DNA of 15,408 nt, from the NCBI GenBank assembly GCA_032230565.1, contig JAVXWL010000252.1, forward strand, positions 1 to 15,408, in the 5' to 3' direction. The stretch comes from GCA-003244245 sp032230565. GTDB taxonomy: Bacteria > Actinomycetota > Actinomycetes > Mycobacteriales > Pseudonocardiaceae. Every line of letters begins with the position of its first letter. Position 1 is the first letter of the stretch. The translations under genes were made by a program, and so were the position numbers. Under the pieces are notes generated by a model that saw nothing but the letters and a program-made list of their open reading frames with translations, was not told the DNA's origin and did no database searches. Of this stretch, positions 12,973-15,408 are shown in pieces.

Positions 12973-14766
12973 GTGCCTGAGCAAGCTAGGTTCTACGTCA
13001 CCATCGGTGCGATGGTCGTGATTGCCGCTGCGACCATGCTCACCGGGCTTTACGGGTCGAAGGTCCGGTCGACCTCGGACTTCCTGGTCGCCTCCCGAGC
13101 GCTGGGGCCACGCTGGAATGCCGCGGCGATCTCCGGCGAGTATCTGTCCGCGGCCTCGTTCCTGGGAATCGCAGGTCTGGTGCTCAAGGGCGGGGTGGAC
13201 GCGCTGTGGTACCCGGTCGGGTTCACCGCGGGATACCTCGCGCTACTGCTTTTCGTGGCGGCACCGCTACGCAGATCGGGTGCCTATACGCTGCCCGACT
13301 TCGCCGAGGCGCGGTTAGGTTCGGTAGGGCTGCGCCGGGTCTGCACCATTTTCGTGATCGTCATCGGCTGGCTATACCTGGTGCCGCAGATGCAGGGCGC
13401 CGGGCTCACCCTCCATGCGGTGACAGGACAGCCGCAGTGGGTCGGTGCGGCGGTGGTCATGGTGATCGTGACGTTGAACATCTACACCGGTTGGATGCGC
13501 TCGATCACCATCGTGCAAGCCTTCCAGTACTGGATAAAGCTGACCGCGCTCGCCATCCCGGTCTTCGTGCTGCTGATTCACAGTGCCGGTGAAAAGCCGG
13601 GAGTGGGGGACTCGCTGGGTGGTTCGGCGCTGCCGTATTTTCCCCATGTCGTCGATATCACCCTCGATCGCGATGTGGTGCTGGAAGTCGCTGCACCGAT
13701 GGTGGTCAAAGCAGTGGGAAGCCAGGACGGACGATTCGCGAACGGGACCGTGTACTGGGGGCCGGGGGAGCATCGGGTCGCCAAGAACACCACACTGCAC
13801 TTCGAGGCGGGCAGCCGGGCTCCGGTGATCAGAGGTGCCGTGTTGGACAACGACAGATGGCTGCGTCCGATGGGCACCGGCGGCCATCCGCTGCTGGGCA
13901 CCTACTCGCTCATCGTGGCGCTGCTGCTGGGCACCATGGGGTTGCCGCACGTGCTGGGTCGGTACTACACCGACCCCGATGGCCGAGCGGCGCGCCGGAC
14001 CACGTTGCTGGTGCTGTCGCTGCTCGGAGTTTTCTATCTGTTCCCGATGGTTTCCGGCTGGCTCGCCCGGCTTTACGTCCCGGAGCTGCTGGTCAGCGGC
14101 AACACCGATGCTGCGCTGCTGCTGCTGCCACGCGCCGCGTTGGGCGGATGGCCAGGCCTGCTACTCGGTGGCTTGATCGCGGCGGGGGCGTTCGCCGCCT
14201 TTGTCTCCGCCGCTACCGGACTGGTGGTCAGCATCGCCGGAGTGTTGTCCACCGACGTGCTGCCCGGTCGGTTGCGGGACTTCCGAACAGCCACCGCGGC
14301 GGCCTGGACGGTGCCGTTGGCATTCGTGCTCGCGGTGTCATCGTTGGATCTGGCACAAGGTGTGGGACTCGCTTTCGCGGTGGCCGCCTCATCGTTCTGC
14401 CCGCTGCTCGTACTGGGTATCTGGTGGCGCGGGCTGACCGACGTCGGCGCGGCGGCCGGCATTGTGGCCGGCGGCGGGCTGGCGTTCGCCGCAGTGCTGC
14501 CGGCCGCGGCCGGTGTGCTCCCGCCAGAGTGGCAGACACTGTTGGCCCAGCCCGCTGTGTTCACCGTACCGCTGGCCTTCCTGACCATGGTGGTGGTCAG
14601 CCAACGCACCAGTGATCGGATCCCGGTCGACGTCTCTCGCATCCTGCTGCGGCTGCACGCACCAGACCGGTTGGGCCTGTCCGAGGACCGGGACTCCGGC
14701 CAGCTAGCTCCCCGCATCGGAATAGTGGCGCTGCCCCGGATGCGTGGTGGGCGGCACCGTCGGTAA
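12973..14766 (+). CDS. Sodium:solute symporter (SSS family) with an extra extracytoplasmic loop
   Basis: The product is a 597-residue transporter with about 13 membrane helices. SSS features include SDFLVASRALGPRWNAAAIS (35-54), the GEYLSAASFLGIAGL helix, MGLPHVLGRYYTDPDGRAARR (near 322-342, family signature region) and FAAFVSAATGLVVSIAG (407-423), where S412 is a candidate Na2 ligand. This subgroup resembles ActP/MctC, which take up acetate, propionate or pyruvate with a cation. The loop between LIHSAGEKPG (about 201-210) and RPMGTGGHPLL (298-308) is some 95 residues long, hydrophilic and strand-rich, with YWGPGEHRVAKNTTLHFEAG at its centre. GTG 12973 lies eight bases after the preceding stop without its own ribosome site, indicating coupling. 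Regulation by the LytTR system upstream is likely. The substrate cannot be read from sequence. Confidence 0.9.
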   Translation: MPEQARFYVTIGAMVVIAAATMLTGLYGSKVRSTSDFLVASRALGPRWNAAAISGEYLSAASFLGIAGLVLKGGVDALWYPVGFTAGYLALLLFVAAPLRRSGAYTLPDFAEARLGSVGLRRVCTIFVIVIGWLYLVPQMQGAGLTLHAVTGQPQWVGAAVVMVIVTLNIYTGWMRSITIVQAFQYWIKLTALAIPVFVLLIHSAGEKPGVGDSLGGSALPYFPHVVDITLDRDVVLEVAAPMVVKAVGSQDGRFANGTVYWGPGEHRVAKNTTLHFEAGSRAPVIRGAVLDNDRWLRPMGTGGHPLLGTYSLIVALLLGTMGLPHVLGRYYTDPDGRAARRTTLLVLSLLGVFYLFPMVSGWLARLYVPELLVSGNTDAALLLLPRAALGGWPGLLLGGLIAAGAFAAFVSAATGLVVSIAGVLSTDVLPGRLRDFRTATAAAWTVPLAFVLAVSSLDLAQGVGLAFAVAASSFCPLLVLGIWWRGLTDVGAAAGIVAGGGLAFAAVLPAAAGVLPPEWQTLLAQPAVFTVPLAFLTMVVVSQRTSDRIPVDVSRILLRLHAPDRLGLSEDRDSGQLAPRIGIVALPRMRGGRHRR

Positions 14767-14853
14767 TCACCGCTGCATACCGAAGGGCGTACGACGCGGT
14801 GCACGCCGGTGAACAACCTGCTACTAGGGTGTCCCGGGTCCTCACAACGCAGA

Positions 14854-14859
14854 TAGCAT
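14854..14859 (+). promoter_or_regulatory. Candidate -10 box for the DUF485/second symporter unit
   Basis: TAGCAT fits TANNNT and lies 33 bases before the DUF485 ATG, in the 126-base gap after the first symporter gene. No clear -35 is seen. It would allow the second transporter unit to be expressed separately. Confidence 0.25.
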
Positions 14860-14892
14860 CGGCATGATCATCACTGCCCTGGAGGTGTCTGC

Positions 14893-15246
14893 ATGAGCAC
14901 CACCGAGCGCATCGGCGGTGTGGGCACGCCGCCACCGGCGGACCCCTGGGCCGCCGCCCACACCAGCATGGACTTCGCCATGCTGCGGCAGCGATTCCGC
15001 GGCTTCGTCCTCCCGATGACCGCGTTCTTCCTGTCCTGGTACTTCCTGTACGTCGTGCTGGCAGCCTTCGCGCCGCACTACATGGCCATCAAGGTGGTCG
15101 GCAACGTCAACATCGGATTGATCTTCGGCTTGCTCCAGTTCGCCTCGACCTTCGCCATCACGACGGTTTATGTCCATTTCGCGAGCCGCAATCTCGACCC
15201 GGTCAGCAGCGTGATCTGCAAGCGGGTCGAGGGAGGAGCCTGGTGA
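14893..15246 (+). CDS. DUF485 membrane protein, symporter small partner
   Basis: The product has 117 residues. A soluble N-terminus (1-37) leads to two membrane helices (about 38-58 and 71-95), with LRQRFRGFVLPMTAFFLSWY, LAAFAPHYMAIKVVGNVNIG and LIFGLLQFASTFAITTVYVHFASRNLDP spanning the family core (31-103). DUF485 proteins, such as YjcH and MctB, are encoded with ActP/MctC symporters and are thought to assist them. GGAGGTG (14881-14887) lies five bases before ATG 14893, the strongest ribosome site in this transporter run. The stop overlaps the next gene's GTG (GTGA), which couples it to the second symporter. Its association with that symporter is well supported by this overlap. Confidence 0.92.
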   Translation: MSTTERIGGVGTPPPADPWAAAHTSMDFAMLRQRFRGFVLPMTAFFLSWYFLYVVLAAFAPHYMAIKVVGNVNIGLIFGLLQFASTFAITTVYVHFASRNLDPVSSVICKRVEGGAW

Positions 15247-15408
15247 TTGCAGCGTTAGTCCAGCACGCCGTCGGGGCGCCGCTGCTCAACGGCGGGATCT
15301 TCGTTTTCTTCGTGCTGGTCACCCTGGTGATCGTGTTCCGGGCCTCACATCGCACCAAGACCGCCGCTGACTACTACGCGGCGGGCCGGTCGTTCACCGG
15401 GCCGCAGA
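15243..15408 (+). CDS. Second sodium:solute symporter (start only; continues beyond window)
   Basis: Only the first 55 codons are in the window. They encode a short polar start, a membrane helix (about 17-33, GGIFVFFVLVTLVIVF) and then RTKTAADYYAAGRSFTGPQ, the conserved segment after helix 1 in ActP/MctC-type SSS symporters. GTG 15243 overlaps the DUF485 stop as GTGA, with GGGAGGAG (15231-15238) four bases before it. It is probably a cation-coupled acetate or pyruvate transporter working with the DUF485 protein. The N-terminus differs from that of the first symporter (DYYAAGR versus DFLVASR), so the two are related but not recent duplicates. The remainder cannot be judged. Confidence 0.88.
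   Translation, partial: MIAALVQHAVGAPLLNGGIFVFFVLVTLVIVFRASHRTKTAADYYAAGRSFTGPQ

Noticed and set aside
13857..14816. Long open frames on both strands within the first symporter gene (13857-14615 plus, 14073-14816 minus)
   Set aside because: They are alternative frames of a well-supported symporter, with Arg/Gly- or Ser/Pro-biased products.

Overview
The window is high-GC DNA with actinobacterial features throughout: frequent GTG starts, ATGA/GTGA gene overlaps, a TANNNT -10 box placed for a leaderless mRNA, a TrcRS-type two-component system, an RNHCP zinc-ribbon protein and DUF485/SSS transporter pairs. A member of the Pseudonocardiales/Mycobacteriales area is my best guess, by inference only. 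No tRNA, rRNA, CRISPR array or intact mobile element was seen. Coding density is high, and the longest gap between genes is about 210 bases.

Region A (1-4070, minus strand) is a run of four co-directional genes. In transcription order they are an OmpR-type regulator with a degenerate receiver domain (4070-3351), a TrcR-like OmpR/PhoB response regulator (3283-2543), its TrcS-like sensor kinase (2546-1101, ATGA overlap) and a secreted YVTN beta-propeller protein (998 to beyond the window edge). This recalls TrcR control of the seven-bladed propeller gene Rv1057 in Mycobacterium tuberculosis, but here the genes are adjacent.

Region B (4279-6667, plus strand) is divergent from region A across a gap holding two near-identical 16-bp repeats. 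It encodes a ferric-reductase/NOX-like membrane flavocytochrome with complete haem, FAD and NAD(P) motifs, followed by a DUF4142 protein that appears anchored at both ends. Regions A and B together look like an envelope redox or stress module with its own regulators.

Region C (6685-9156) is a mixed housekeeping stretch. It holds a 21-bp direct repeat that may be an insertion-sequence end, a convergent RNHCP protein, a two-helix membrane protein, an Fpg/Nei DNA glycosylase with all catalytic and zinc residues, and an unrecognised 146-residue protein.

Region D (9210-15408, plus strand) is a LytS/LytTR-type signalling and transport locus. A GAF-containing LytS-type kinase comes first, then a soluble S49 (SppA/SohB-like) peptidase that appears to have a leaderless promoter, then the LytTR response regulator. 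After these come a small two-helix membrane protein, a sodium:solute symporter with a large extra loop, a DUF485 protein, and the start of a second sodium:solute symporter. The likely theme is sensing and uptake of small carboxylates (acetate/pyruvate type). Four phased GAGTC/GAGTT motifs lie exactly where the regulator gene ends and the transporter run begins.
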